A DNA stretch of 64,000 bases, from positions 62,001 through 126,000 of the forward strand of contig JAQCGO010000003.1 in the NCBI GenBank assembly GCA_027618995.1. The letters are read 5' to 3'. The first letter of the stretch is position 1; the number at the start of each line of letters is the position of its first letter. Source of the DNA: Pseudomonadota bacterium. Lineage in GTDB: Bacteria > Pseudomonadota > Gammaproteobacteria > Steroidobacterales > Woeseiaceae. Of this stretch, positions 1 to 8,660 are shown piece after piece. The notes under the pieces were generated by a model. That model was not told where the DNA came from. It was given only the letters and a program-made list of their open reading frames with translations, and ran no database searches. The position numbers and the translations under genes are program-made.

Positions 1-1089
1 GTCGGCGGCGGCGGTAGCAATGCTGTCGCGCATATGGTCGATGCCGGAATTGAAGGTGTCGATTTCATATGCGCGAACACGGATGCACAGGCACTGAAAA
101 ATGCTCGCGTGCGTACGGCCTTGCAAATCGGCTGCAGCATTACCAAGGGATTGGGTGCCGGTGCCGATCCCGACATCGGGCGCCAGGCCGCGATGGAAGA
201 TCGCGACCGGATACACGAGGCAATCAAGGGTGCCGATATGCTGTTCATTACCGCCGGCATGGGTGGCGGTACCGGTACCGGAGCGGCCCCCATTGTTGCG
301 CAGGTCGCCAAGGAGCTGGGCATATTGACAGTGGCCGTGGTTACCAAGCCATTCGAAATGGAAGGCACGAAACGCCAGTTGCTTGCGGAACAGGGCATTG
401 CCGAGCTTGGCAAGTACGTTGACTCTCTGATCACCATTCCGAACGAGAAGTTGCTGACGGTGCTCGGTGGCGAAACGACCTTGCTGGACGCTTTCCGCGC
501 GGCTAACCAGGTGTTGCAGGGTGCAGTGCAGGGTATCGCCGAGCTGATTACACGGCCGGGACTGATCAACGTTGACTTCGCCGATGTCCGCACTGTGATG
601 GCCGAAATGGGCATGGCCATGATGGGTTCGGGCGAGTCGTCTGGTGAAGGCCGGGCGCACGAGGCGGCCGAAGCGGCCATATCGAGTCCGCTGCTGGAAG
701 ACATCAATCTTTCCGGTGCGAAGGGTATTCTGGCCAACGTCACGGCCGGTGCGGATCTTTCGATCGGTGAGTTCCAGGAAGTGGGCAGGACGATCAAAGC
801 ATTTGCGGCCCCGGATGCGACCGTGGTTATCGGTACCGTGATTGACCCGGACATGGTTGACCGTATTCGAGTCACCGTGGTTGCTACCGGTCTGGGCAAC
901 AATGTGGTCAGCGCCGAGTCGCCAATGCGCATCGTGCGGCGGGCTACCGCGGTTGCCGAGCCGAACTATCATGGTCTCGACAAGCCGACTGTGCAGCGGC
1001 AACGGGCTGTGGGCGACGGCCTCGACCACAGTGGACTGCAGGAAGAGCTGCTGGACATTCCAGCCTTCCTCAGGCGCCAGGCCGACTGA
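1..1089 (+). CDS. ftsZ: Cell division GTPase FtsZ, 5' end outside the window
   Basis: FtsZ polymerises at midcell into the Z ring that recruits the divisome. The frame is open from base 1 (V-G-G-G-G-S-N-A), so the true start, roughly 20 residues upstream, is missing. The ORF-track ATG at 34 is internal. Visible are the tubulin signature loop (GMGGGTGTGAAP), the T7 synergy loop region (INVDFADVRTVM) and the conserved C-terminal tail that binds FtsA, ZipA and ZapD (LDIPAFLRRQ). The visible part is 362 residues and ends normally at TGA. lpxC follows 187 bases downstream, as in the dcw cluster of most gammaproteobacteria. Identification is secure. Confidence 0.98.
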   Translation, partial: VGGGGSNAVAHMVDAGIEGVDFICANTDAQALKNARVRTALQIGCSITKGLGAGADPDIGRQAAMEDRDRIHEAIKGADMLFITAGMGGGTGTGAAPIVAQVAKELGILTVAVVTKPFEMEGTKRQLLAEQGIAELGKYVDSLITIPNEKLLTVLGGETTLLDAFRAANQVLQGAVQGIAELITRPGLINVDFADVRTVMAEMGMAMMGSGESSGEGRAHEAAEAAISSPLLEDINLSGAKGILANVTAGADLSIGEFQEVGRTIKAFAAPDATVVIGTVIDPDMVDRIRVTVVATGLGNNVVSAESPMRIVRRATAVAEPNYHGLDKPTVQRQRAVGDGLDHSGLQEELLDIPAFLRRQAD

Positions 1090-1125
1090 CGACCCGCTAC
1101 GTCAGTACGGCCAGACCTCCGCTTC

Positions 1126-1150
1126 GCCGGCCCGGTTCGACCGGGCCGGC
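1126..1150 (+). terminator. Strong GC hairpin after ftsZ
   Basis: A perfect 10-bp stem (GCCGGCCCGG / CCGGGCCGGC) with a five-base loop lies 36 bases after the ftsZ stop. It has no following U run, so it may be a Rho-assisted terminator, an RNA-stabilising hairpin or a pause site rather than a classical intrinsic terminator. Confidence 0.5.
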
Positions 1151-1214
1151 AACCTTCCTGCCGGTACACAGCAGCTCTTCATACGAAACCGATAGAACGT
1201 CTCTAAGGGACTGA

Positions 1215-1245
1215 ATTCTTGAAGAGTTTTTCAAGTATATGTTAA
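1215..1245 (+). promoter_or_regulatory. Probable lpxC promoter region
   Basis: A sigma70-like pair can be read as TTGAAG and TATGTT about 17 bases apart in the AT-rich stretch just upstream of lpxC. The -35 side overlaps a short palindrome, CTTGAA-GAGTTT-TTCAAG. The assignment rests on sequence appearance only. Confidence 0.35.
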
Positions 1246-1276
1246 CCTTGCGCAACTTCGCTGATTCCGAATTTCC

Positions 1277-2185
1277 ATGCTGCGACAACGAACACTGAAA
1301 ACCACCATCAGGGCAACCGGCATTGGGCTGCATACGGGCGAAAAGGTCTATATGACCTTGCGTCCGGCGGCTGAAAATTCTGGAATTACATTCCGTCGAG
1401 TCGATCTCGATCACCCTGTTGATATCAAGGCTGACCCGCGTCTCGTCGGCGAGACCATGCTGGGCACGACTCTGGTCAAAAATAGTGTCAAGGTTGCTAC
1501 GGTTGAACACCTGATGTCCGCGCTGGCGGGCCTCGGTATCGACAATGTGTATGTCGATCTGTCAGCTCCTGAAGTGCCCATCATGGATGGCAGCGCCGGG
1601 CCATTTGTGTTCTTGCTGCAGTCGGCAGGAATTGAAGAACAAAATGCTGCCAAACGGTTTATTCGCATCAAGAAAAAAGTGCGGGTTGAAGACGGCGACA
1701 AATGGGCAGAGTTACTGCCGTTCAACGGCTTCAAGGTGAGTTTCGAGGTGTATTTCAATCACCCCGTTTTCAACAAGCTGGTGCAGCATGCGAGTATTGA
1801 TTTCTCGTCGACCTCGTTTCTCAAAGAGGTCAGCCGGGCGCGCACGTTCTGTTTCCTGCGTGATGTCGAGGCGCTGCGTGAGCGCAACCTGACGCTTGGT
1901 GGCAGCATGGATAACGCCATCGTTCTCGATGACTATCGCATTCTTAATGAAGACGGACTGCGCTATGGCAATGAGTTTGTCATCCACAAGATTCTCGACG
2001 CGATCGGCGACATGTACCTGCTCGGGCATTGCGTCGTCGGCGAGTTTCGCGCGTACAAGTCCGGACATGACCTGAACAACAAATTGCTGCGCGCTCTGCT
2101 GGAGCAGGAATCGGCCTGGGAAGAAGTGACTTTCAAGGATCCGAAGAAGGCGCCAGTTTCTTACGCGACGCCGTCTTACGCCTAG
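1277..2185 (+). CDS. lpxC: UDP-3-O-acyl-N-acetylglucosamine deacetylase LpxC
   Basis: LpxC is the zinc deacetylase that commits UDP-3-O-acyl-GlcNAc to lipid A synthesis in the cytoplasm, so the organism makes LPS. At 302 residues it matches the family length (about 305). Metal and active-site segments are visible: VEHLMSAL (first zinc His) and [15 protein letters not shown], which supplies the second zinc His, the zinc Asp and the catalytic His. The start is the ATG at 1277, giving the usual N-terminus MLRQRTLK. It lies in the ftsZ-lpxC-secA order typical of gammaproteobacteria. Confidence 0.98.
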   Translation: MLRQRTLKTTIRATGIGLHTGEKVYMTLRPAAENSGITFRRVDLDHPVDIKADPRLVGETMLGTTLVKNSVKVATVEHLMSALAGLGIDNVYVDLSAPEVPIMDGSAGPFVFLLQSAGIEEQNAAKRFIRIKKKVRVEDGDKWAELLPFNGFKVSFEVYFNHPVFNKLVQHASIDFSSTSFLKEVSRARTFCFLRDVEALRERNLTLGGSMDNAIVLDDYRILNEDGLRYGNEFVIHKILDAIGDMYLLGHCVVGEFRAYKSGHDLNNKLLRALLEQESAWEEVTFKDPKKAPVSYATPSYA

Positions 2186-2187
2186 CC

Positions 2188-2241
2188 GTCGCCCGCATGG
2201 CGGCCTCCCACAGGCATCGCCCGCGTGGTGGCCTCCTACGA
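2188..2241. repeat. Two REP-like 26-bp units after lpxC
   Basis: Two similar units stand head to tail directly after the lpxC stop: GTCGCCCGCATGGCGGCCTC followed by CCACAG, and ATCGCCCGCGTGGTGGCCTC followed by CTACGA. The same core recurs at 7181 and 27228, and related GTGGGAGG units fill the recA-recX gap. This pattern resembles interspersed REP elements at gene ends. Both GCCCGC and GCGGGC-type arms can fold. Confidence 0.6.
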
Positions 2242-2242
2242 G

Positions 2243-2542
2243 CTAGTGTCGGCCAACCCGTACGGAGCAGCTGAGCACGGTTTTTCCTGAGCCGCGGGCG
2301 GCCGCCATCAGGCGCTCGCTTTCAAAACGCAATCGAGCCGCCCAGGCCGATGAACTGGCTAGAACCACCAGGGTGCCATCGTCGCGAATGTTGGCGGCGC
2401 TAATAGCCAGAGCCTGATCTTCGGGCAGGGCCTTTTGCAGCGCCTGGACGAGGTCACCCATCTCCCGGGCATGCCGGATTATGTCTCCTAAGCCCCCGTT
2501 ATTGCTGAGCATTAGCAGCTTTTCGAGGCGTTTTTCGGTCAT
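2243..2542 (-). CDS. dciA: DUF721/DciA-like protein
   Basis: This 99-residue protein resembles the DUF721 (DciA) family, the ancestral bacterial loader of the replicative helicase DnaB, which lacks an ATPase domain. It has the expected order: an amphipathic N-terminal helix (RLEKLLMLSN), then a beta-rich part with the hallmark pattern VLASSSAWAARLRFESERLM. It sits between lpxC and secA, transcribed against them, a position common for dciA in gammaproteobacteria. It is short, which is usual for gammaproteobacterial members. DnaB loading is inferred from the family. Confidence 0.75.
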   Translation of the reverse strand: MTEKRLEKLLMLSNNGGLGDIIRHAREMGDLVQALQKALPEDQALAISAANIRDDGTLVVLASSSAWAARLRFESERLMAAARGSGKTVLSCSVRVGRH

Positions 2543-2644
2543 TGAAGTGTGACGCAGTTAGCGATTTTGCAGGCTCCAGAGCGACTAAATGCCCGGTTCG
2601 GGCTGTGATTTCTTGTATTAAAAACCGACATTATGCATATTGTG

Positions 2645-2733
2645 CCTTCGATAAGGGCAAACCCGTTGAAAGACGGGGACGCAAAACCACCGGTCTAAGG
2701 GACTTGATCCTACGACAGCGGGGCTACCGAAGT
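2645..2733 (+). ncRNA. Cyclic di-GMP-I (GEMM-I) riboswitch aptamer
   Basis: All hallmark pieces of a GEMM-I aptamer are present in order. P1 is CTTCG paired with CGAAG. AGGGCAAACC follows, then a P2 hairpin CCCGTT-GAAA-GACGGG with its GNRA loop. Next come the near-invariant GGACGCAAA, a P3 arm beginning CCGGTCTAAGG that can hold a tetraloop receptor, and the closing AGCGGGGCTACCGA. The family binds cyclic di-GMP; a minority variant prefers cyclic AMP-GMP, and I cannot assign ligand preference with certainty. It lies 100 bases upstream of the M23 peptidase on the same strand. A GC hairpin without a U run (2768-2786) stands between aptamer and start codon, so translational control is as likely as termination. 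Confidence 0.93.
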
Positions 2734-2767
2734 GAAGATTGACAGCAGCTCCAGAACAATAAGAGTA

Positions 2768-2786
2768 CGCCGCATTATGGGCGGCG
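2768..2786 (+). promoter_or_regulatory. Possible riboswitch expression-platform hairpin
   Basis: CGCCGC and GCGGCG form a 6-bp stem around a seven-base loop between the cyclic di-GMP aptamer and the M23 peptidase start. No U run follows, and the ribosome site GAGG at 2821 is not inside the stem. How it would couple to the aptamer is therefore unclear. Confidence 0.35.
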
Positions 2787-2832
2787 CTGAATTGTCAACA
2801 ATTGATACGCAGGCACGCTCGAGGTTATCTCG

Positions 2833-3765
2833 ATGAATGTAGTTATTTTCGGCAAGGGCTTCGGCAAGCCCAGGCAACTTAGTCTGTCCGGCCTCTGGGT
2901 CTGGGCGGCGGCGGTTGGTATGGCGGCGATTGTATCTGCCGCAGGATTTGCCGGCGGCTACTGGCTGTCATCGACGACGGGTTCGGGAGTCAGCCAGAAC
3001 GAGGTGGCAAGTCTGGCCACCGAACTCGACCTGCAACGAGAGCATATTGCGACGATTAGGCAGTCGAGCGAAGACACACTGGATGCGTTGGCCATTCGCA
3101 TCGCTCAGATGAATGCGCATGTCATTCGACTTGATGCGCTGGGACGTCGATTGACGGGGATGGCCGATCTCGACGATGGCGAATTCGACTTCGATTCGGC
3201 GCCCGCGATGGGTGGTCCGGAGGAACCCGTCGCTACGGGTTCGAACATTACAGTCCCCGGGCTTGTCGACCACATGCAGGCACTTGACTACCAACTTGAC
3301 AATCGGGAATCGCAATTGCGCGTACTCGAAAGCATGCTGATGAACCAGAACCTCAAGGATCGTGTATATCCACAAGGGCGCCCCGTTGGCGCCGGCTGGA
3401 TCTCATCCTATTTCGGTAAACGGACCGACCCGTTTACGGGCAAGCCGGCCAACCACACCGGTATCGACTTCGCTGGCAAGTTCGGGGCGGAAGTGATCGC
3501 CGTTGCCGATGGCGTGGTTACCTGGTCCGCCGATCGCTACGGCTACGGCATGATGGTCGAAATCAATCACGGCAACAGCTACTCGACGCGTTATGCACAC
3601 AATTCCGAGAATCTCGTCGAGGTTGGTGACGAGGTAAAGAAAGGTCAGGCTGTGGCGCGGATCGGTGATTCCGGTCGTGCCACCGGGCCAAACCTGCACT
3701 TTGAGGTACTCAAGGGCGGCAGTCGCGTCAATCCGGTGAATTTCATCCGCGAATCCACGAAGTAG
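2833..3765 (+). CDS. M23 (LytM) metallopeptidase with membrane anchor and coiled coil
   Basis: This is a predicted periplasmic peptidoglycan endopeptidase or amidase activator of 310 residues. A membrane segment at about 20-45 is followed by a coiled-coil-like region (about 55-115, and again about 135-170), then an M23 domain from about 185. Visible are the zinc motif HTGID, the catalytic-loop His in YAHNS and the final motif GPNLHFEV. In active LytM enzymes the last motif is HxH; here the first His is Asn, while the zinc His is kept. Start ATG 2833 has GAGG eight bases upstream. The gene is downstream of a cyclic di-GMP riboswitch and directly precedes secA, so cell-wall remodelling tied to the motile/sessile switch is a reasonable inference. 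Confidence 0.9.
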   Translation: MNVVIFGKGFGKPRQLSLSGLWVWAAAVGMAAIVSAAGFAGGYWLSSTTGSGVSQNEVASLATELDLQREHIATIRQSSEDTLDALAIRIAQMNAHVIRLDALGRRLTGMADLDDGEFDFDSAPAMGGPEEPVATGSNITVPGLVDHMQALDYQLDNRESQLRVLESMLMNQNLKDRVYPQGRPVGAGWISSYFGKRTDPFTGKPANHTGIDFAGKFGAEVIAVADGVVTWSADRYGYGMMVEINHGNSYSTRYAHNSENLVEVGDEVKKGQAVARIGDSGRATGPNLHFEVLKGGSRVNPVNFIRESTK

Positions 3766-3875
3766 TTCGCAAGTCCTGGCCGCCGCCAGGCATATCGATA
3801 TCCCGGAAATCGCCCTTAAATCGCCAGTTTCGATAGAATACCGGGCTTTCTGCGCCCATTAGTTCAGGAGCCCAC

Positions 3876-6779
3876 GTGGCAAATTTCTTGACCCGAATTT
3901 TCGGTAGTCGTAACCAGCGCCTGTTGCGCCAATACTCTAAAACCGTAAGCGGCATTAATACCCTCGAAGCTGGCCTGCAAGAACTTGACGACGCGAGTCT
4001 GCGCGCCAAGACCGACGAATTCCGCGCGCGCTACGCGGACGGCGAGACCTTGCAAGAGCTGTTGATTGAAACCTTCGCCGTCGCGCGCGAGGCGGCCCGG
4101 CGAACCCTGGGAATGCGTCCGTTTGATGTGCAGCTGATCGGAGGCATGGTACTGCAAGACGGCAATATCGCGGAAATGCGTACCGGTGAAGGCAAGACCC
4201 TGGTCGCCACGCTGCCGGCCTATTTGAATGCAATGAGCTCCAACGGTGTGCACGTCGTCACGGTCAACGAATACCTGGCGCAACGCGACGCAGACTGGAT
4301 GCGACCGGTTTACGAATTTCTTGGACTGACCGTTGGCGTGTCCAAAAGCGGCCAGATGCAGGAGGAGAAACGCGCCGCGTACAGCTGTGACATCACGTAC
4401 GCAACTAACAATGAACTCGGCTTCGACTACCTGCGCGACAATCTCGCGTTTTCGCTGCAGGACAAGGTGCAGCGCAAATTGAATTTCGCGATTGTCGACG
4501 AAGTCGACTCGATCCTGATCGATGAAGCGCGTACGCCGCTGATTATTTCCGGCCCGGCCGAATCCAGTACGGACCTGCACGGCCACATCAACAAGCTGAT
4601 TCCGAAGCTGAATAAACACGAGGAGTCGGAAGCGGAAAAGAATTTCGACATCATGGCGAAGCGCGTTTCGCTGCTCGACGAGAAAGGTAAAGCGATCAAA
4701 GTTGCGGGCGCAAACGGCGAGCAATCCGAGCTCATGAGTCTCGAGCAAGCTGTAGAAATCGGCGATCAACATGGTGCGGACGTTGTCGCGGTCGGTGAGG
4801 AGGGCAAGGCTGTAGCCTGCAAGCTGGTGCGGCGCGGTGATTACGTGACCGACGAAAAGGCCAAGCAGGCGCACATGACCGAGGATGGTCATCAAAAGGT
4901 CGAGTTGCTCATGGCGCGGGCGGGCCTGTTGCAGGAAGGCGAGAGCCTGTACGACGCCGGCAATATTCGTTTGCTGCATCACCTGAATGCAGCGCTTAGA
5001 GCGCATGCTATCTATCAGCGCGATGTCGAATACATCGTCAAGGACGGCGAGGTGGTCATCGTTGATGAATTCACCGGCCGTACGATGCCGGGTCGCCGCT
5101 GGTCAGACGGTCTTCATCAGGCGATTGAGGCGAAAGAAGGCGTCGCAATTCGGCAGGAGAATCAGACGGTCGCATCGATCACGTTTCAGAACTACTTTCG
5201 CCTGTACCAAAACCTCTCCGGCATGACCGGTACCGCGGACACCGAGGCGTTCGAATTTCAACAGATTTACGGGCTCGAAGTTGTCGTAATTCCCACAAAT
5301 CAGGCCATGGTTCGCATCGACTCGCCGGACCTGCTGTATCTGACGAAAACAGACAAGTTTGAGGCGATCATTGAAGATATTGTCGATTGCCGGGAGCGCG
5401 GCCAGCCTGTGCTTGTTGGAACCACCTCAGTCGAGGCCTCGGAATTACTGTCAAAACTGCTCACCGAACGCAAGATCGATCACGCGGTATTGAACGCCAA
5501 GCAGCACGAGCGTGAGGCTATCGTTGTCCAGCAGGCCGGTCGACCTGGTGCGATCACCATTGCGACCAACATGGCCGGTCGGGGTACCGATATCGTTCTC
5601 GGCGGCAACCTGGACGCGGAAATTGCCGCAGCGGGTGAGGGCGCCGATGTCGACAATATTCGTGCCGAGTGGCGGCTACGCCATGACGCCGTGCTGGCGT
5701 CTGGCGGCCTGCACATAGTTGGCACCGAGCGACATGAATCGCGGCGCATTGACAATCAGCTCAGGGGTCGATCCGGTCGGCAGGGCGATGCGGGATCCTC
5801 AAGATTTTACCTCTCGCTCGAGGATACGCTGATGCGTATTTTCGGTGATCCGGAGCGTACCAAGTCCTTGCTTGGACGGGCTGGCATGCGCCCGGGCGAA
5901 GCTATAGAAAGCAGGCTGCTGTCGCGGCAGATCGAGCGAGCGCAGCGCAAAGTCGAAGCGCACAACTTTGATATTCGCAAGAACCTGCTTGAGTACGATG
6001 ACGTTGCCAATGACCAACGCAGGGTGGTTTATCACCAGCGCACTGAACTGATGGCGGCAGAGGAGATCGAGGATTCGGTTGCGGCAATTCGCGACGAGGT
6101 CGTCGGCGGCCTGGTGCAGCAATACATCGCGCCGGGCAGCCTGGAGGAGCAATGGGATCCCGAAGGGCTGAATCAGGCCCTGACCGCCGATTTTGCTCTG
6201 CACGTGGACGTGGCACGTTGGATTCGCGAGGACAAGTCGCTTAACGCTGACGGCATTCGGCAACGCTGTATCGATGAAGCCGACAAAACATACCAGGCTC
6301 GAACCAGTGCGGTCGGTAGCGAACTGATGCGCAACGTTGAAAAGCAGGTCATGTTGCGCCAGCTCGATCACCATTGGAAAGAGCACCTTGCCGGCATGGA
6401 TCACTTGCGCCAGGGTATCGGTCTACGCTCATACGCACAAAAGAATCCGAAGCAGGAATACAAACGCGAGGCATTCGAAATGTTTGGCGCGATGCTGGAA
6501 CAAGTCAAGCATGACACGATCAGCATTCTCGCCCGAGTTCGGGTTCAGGGCGAGCAGGATCTCGATGATTCGGCCGAGCGGCGGCGCGCGGCGGCGGCCC
6601 TGAAATTCCAGCATGCGGAAGCCACGGCGCTCGGCGACGGCGTACCTCAGTCGCCAGCATCGCAACGACCGGAAGCAGTCGAGACGTTCAAGCGCGAATC
6701 ACCCAAGGTTGGCCGAAATGAAGCCTGCCCTTGCGGATCGGGCAAGAAATTCAAGCAATGCCACGGCAAACTTGCCTAG
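3876..6779 (+). CDS. secA: Preprotein translocase ATPase SecA
   Basis: SecA drives unfolded preproteins through SecYEG. The 967-residue product is somewhat longer than E. coli SecA (901), with extra residues in the region around 230-330. Visible motifs are Walker A ([11 protein letters not shown]), Walker B ([12 protein letters not shown]), the helicase motif ([14 protein letters not shown]) and the C-terminal zinc motif [13 protein letters not shown] that binds SecB and lipids. The start is GTG at 3876, chosen because AGGAG lies five bases upstream and the product begins with the usual [13 protein letters not shown]. mutT follows 12 bases downstream. Confidence 0.98.
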   Translation: MANFLTRIFGSRNQRLLRQYSKTVSGINTLEAGLQELDDASLRAKTDEFRARYADGETLQELLIETFAVAREAARRTLGMRPFDVQLIGGMVLQDGNIAEMRTGEGKTLVATLPAYLNAMSSNGVHVVTVNEYLAQRDADWMRPVYEFLGLTVGVSKSGQMQEEKRAAYSCDITYATNNELGFDYLRDNLAFSLQDKVQRKLNFAIVDEVDSILIDEARTPLIISGPAESSTDLHGHINKLIPKLNKHEESEAEKNFDIMAKRVSLLDEKGKAIKVAGANGEQSELMSLEQAVEIGDQHGADVVAVGEEGKAVACKLVRRGDYVTDEKAKQAHMTEDGHQKVELLMARAGLLQEGESLYDAGNIRLLHHLNAALRAHAIYQRDVEYIVKDGEVVIVDEFTGRTMPGRRWSDGLHQAIEAKEGVAIRQENQTVASITFQNYFRLYQNLSGMTGTADTEAFEFQQIYGLEVVVIPTNQAMVRIDSPDLLYLTKTDKFEAIIEDIVDCRERGQPVLVGTTSVEASELLSKLLTERKIDHAVLNAKQHEREAIVVQQAGRPGAITIATNMAGRGTDIVLGGNLDAEIAAAGEGADVDNIRAEWRLRHDAVLASGGLHIVGTERHESRRIDNQLRGRSGRQGDAGSSRFYLSLEDTLMRIFGDPERTKSLLGRAGMRPGEAIESRLLSRQIERAQRKVEAHNFDIRKNLLEYDDVANDQRRVVYHQRTELMAAEEIEDSVAAIRDEVVGGLVQQYIAPGSLEEQWDPEGLNQALTADFALHVDVARWIREDKSLNADGIRQRCIDEADKTYQARTSAVGSELMRNVEKQVMLRQLDHHWKEHLAGMDHLRQGIGLRSYAQKNPKQEYKREAFEMFGAMLEQVKHDTISILARVRVQGEQDLDDSAERRRAAAALKFQHAEATALGDGVPQSPASQRPEAVETFKRESPKVGRNEACPCGSGKKFKQCHGKLA

Positions 6780-6791
6780 TCACAGCGGCGC

Positions 6792-7181
6792 ATGATTCGT
6801 TTACATGTTGCAGCCGGCATTCTGCGCAACGAGGCCGGTCAGGTACTGATCACTGAGCGCCTTTGTGACGGACCTTACAACGGTCTGTGGGAGTTTCCGG
6901 GTGGCAAGATTCGCACGGGCGAGTCGCCTGATGACGCATTGCGCCGGGAGCTGAATGAGGAGCTTGGTGTTGATGCGATAACCGTCGCTCCGTTCATGAA
7001 CTTGTCGCACACCTATCCGGATCGCTCTGTCGAGCTTGAGTTTTTTCTCGTCGACGAGTGGCGGGGTGAGCCATCCGGGCTCGATGGCCAGCGTATCCGC
7101 TGGGTCCCGGTTGCCGAGTTGGACATCGCTGAACTACTGCCGGCCGACGGCCCAATAGTCATAGCCTTGCAAGAGAGATAG
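6792..7181 (+). CDS. mutT: Nudix hydrolase MutT (8-oxo-dGTP diphosphatase)
   Basis: MutT removes 8-oxo-dGTP from the nucleotide pool and prevents A:T to C:G transversions. The 129-residue protein has a complete Nudix box (GKIRTGESPDDALRRELNEE continuing LGV) matching GX5EX7REUXEEXGU, and the family motif WEFPGGK. It lies 12 bases after secA, the secA-mutT order known from E. coli, so it is probably cotranscribed. The length equals that of E. coli MutT (129). Confidence 0.93.
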   Translation: MIRLHVAAGILRNEAGQVLITERLCDGPYNGLWEFPGGKIRTGESPDDALRRELNEELGVDAITVAPFMNLSHTYPDRSVELEFFLVDEWRGEPSGLDGQRIRWVPVAELDIAELLPADGPIVIALQER

Positions 7182-7206
7182 TCGCCCGCATAGCGACCTC
7201 ACACAG
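7181..7206. repeat. REP-like unit after mutT
   Basis: GTCGCCCGCATAGCGACCTC followed by ACACAG overlaps the mutT stop by one base. It is a close relative of the units after lpxC and upstream of mutS, differing at a few positions. It sits between the convergent genes mutT and zapD. Confidence 0.6.
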
Positions 7207-7211
7207 CCCAG

Positions 7212-8033
7212 TTAGCAGATGCTGAGCTGAAACGGTACGTCGTGGCCGGTCTGGACGGCGCGGCTGCCAACCGTTGACCATTCCAGAAATCGCACCGTGA
7301 AGCGATGTTGGCTGCCGCTGATCTCGGGATACAGTGCACTGGCCTCAAGTAAGTTCACGCGCAACAAGCGGCAATTCGCATCCTTTTGCGTGTTGTGTTG
7401 GTACATACCGTTGATTGCGAGCTTGTTCGATGGTTGCGCGCTTTCGCGTATCAGCCAGAGCACTTCCGTAACTGCATCGCATAGCGGTCGGATTGCGCCT
7501 ATCCAGGCATTCGTATCCTTGCAACGCCTGGCAAAAGACTGGCGTAGCCAGTGACTGTATTCGGGCAGATCGAATTCGCAGGTACCGCCAGGAATTGCAC
7601 TGCGATTCTTGATCGCATTCAGAAAGTCAGAGTCCTTCAGGGGTTGCAGGAACGCAACGCCAATGCCGCTGAGTTCGGCGCGACTCTGAATCAGGTTGCG
7701 TACCAGCACATCGAGGCGGCGTGTATCGACACCCGGCTGACTCTGGTAGCGCTGCAACATAGTCAGTTGCTGATCGAGTTCCTTGTGTACTTCGCTACGC
7801 ACGTCGCCCCGCGACAGGATCGCTATGATTTCCAACAGGCCTGAGATCGTCGCGCGAGTTGCCCAGTCGTTTTCCTGCTCGACGTTATGCAGCATCTGCT
7901 GATACAGAAATTCGAGTCGCATGAACATGCGCATGCGTTCAGATACGGGTTGCTCGTAGTAGGTCGGCTGGCCCGATACCGCTGGCGCGGTTTTGTCATT
8001 CGCAGGTTTTGGCATCGGGCTATTTTGCGCCAC
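7212..8033 (-). CDS. zapD: Cell division protein ZapD
   Basis: ZapD (DUF1342, formerly YacF) crosslinks FtsZ filaments by binding the FtsZ C-terminal tail. The 273-residue protein has the typical opening YYEQPVSERMRMFMRLEFLY, the helical N-terminal half (SRGDVRSEVHKELDQQ) and the beta-rich C-terminal half. It is about 25 residues longer than the E. coli protein (247) because of an N-terminal Pro/Ala-rich extension. The true start could be a later codon, although ATG 8033 lies only two bases after the coaE stop, which fits translational coupling. coaE-zapD is the conserved order. Confidence 0.93.
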   Translation of the reverse strand: MAQNSPMPKPANDKTAPAVSGQPTYYEQPVSERMRMFMRLEFLYQQMLHNVEQENDWATRATISGLLEIIAILSRGDVRSEVHKELDQQLTMLQRYQSQPGVDTRRLDVLVRNLIQSRAELSGIGVAFLQPLKDSDFLNAIKNRSAIPGGTCEFDLPEYSHWLRQSFARRCKDTNAWIGAIRPLCDAVTEVLWLIRESAQPSNKLAINGMYQHNTQKDANCRLLRVNLLEASALYPEISGSQHRFTVRFLEWSTVGSRAVQTGHDVPFQLSIC

Positions 8034-8035
8034 CC

Positions 8036-8650
8036 CTAGCTTGCAGGCAAATGAGCCAGTGCGGTGTAGGTGTCGTGCAATCCCGACACCTGGGCCGATA
8101 AAGATTCGACGTCCGAGTCGTTATGAACGACATCATCGGCAATCGCCAGGCGTTGTTCGCGGCTCGCCTGCGAAGCAAGAATGCGCCGCGCCTGTTCTTC
8201 CGACCCTGAATCCCGGGCCAGCAGACGCCTGATCTGGGTGTCCTCGTCGCAATCGACGACCAGGATGCGATCAACGTGCTCCCGAAGCAGTGACTCGCTT
8301 AATAGCGGTACGACGACCAGCAGGTAATCGCCGTTGGCTGCAGCGATCCGGCGAATCGTTTCCCGCTGGATTTTGGGGTGCAGAATAGCTTCCAGCCGAT
8401 GGCGAGCTGCAGCGTCCGCAAATACGTGCCGGCGCATGGCGCTGCGATCCAGGGTTCCATGAGCGTCAAATACGTCCGCACCGAACGCAGCGCGAATCTC
8501 AGCCAGGGCCGGTTGACCGGCCTGTACGACTTCGCGGGCGATAATGTCGGTATCGATCACAGTAACGCCGAGCGCGGCGAAAAGATTGGCAACCGTCGTT
8601 TTGCCGCTGGCGATCCCGCCGGTCAGGCCAATGCGTAGCGGTTTTGGCAT
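8036..8650 (-). CDS. coaE: Dephospho-CoA kinase CoaE
   Basis: CoaE phosphorylates dephospho-CoA on the ribose 3'-OH, the last step of coenzyme A synthesis. The 204-residue length is normal. The P-loop GLTGGIASGKTT is at residues 8-19, followed by the substrate-binding DTDIIAREV segment and the lid region with R-rich helices (DSGSEEQARRILASQ). It sits in the pilD-coaE-zapD block typical of gammaproteobacteria, ten bases after the pilD stop. Confidence 0.97.
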   Translation of the reverse strand: MPKPLRIGLTGGIASGKTTVANLFAALGVTVIDTDIIAREVVQAGQPALAEIRAAFGADVFDAHGTLDRSAMRRHVFADAAARHRLEAILHPKIQRETIRRIAAANGDYLLVVVPLLSESLLREHVDRILVVDCDEDTQIRRLLARDSGSEEQARRILASQASREQRLAIADDVVHNDSDVESLSAQVSGLHDTYTALAHLPAS

Positions 8651-8660
8651 GGTCGAGCCT

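Noticed and set aside
3864-5006. Long minus-strand ORF (380 aa) inside secA
   Set aside because: It is the antisense shadow of secA, has low-complexity composition, and no ribosome site or family similarity.
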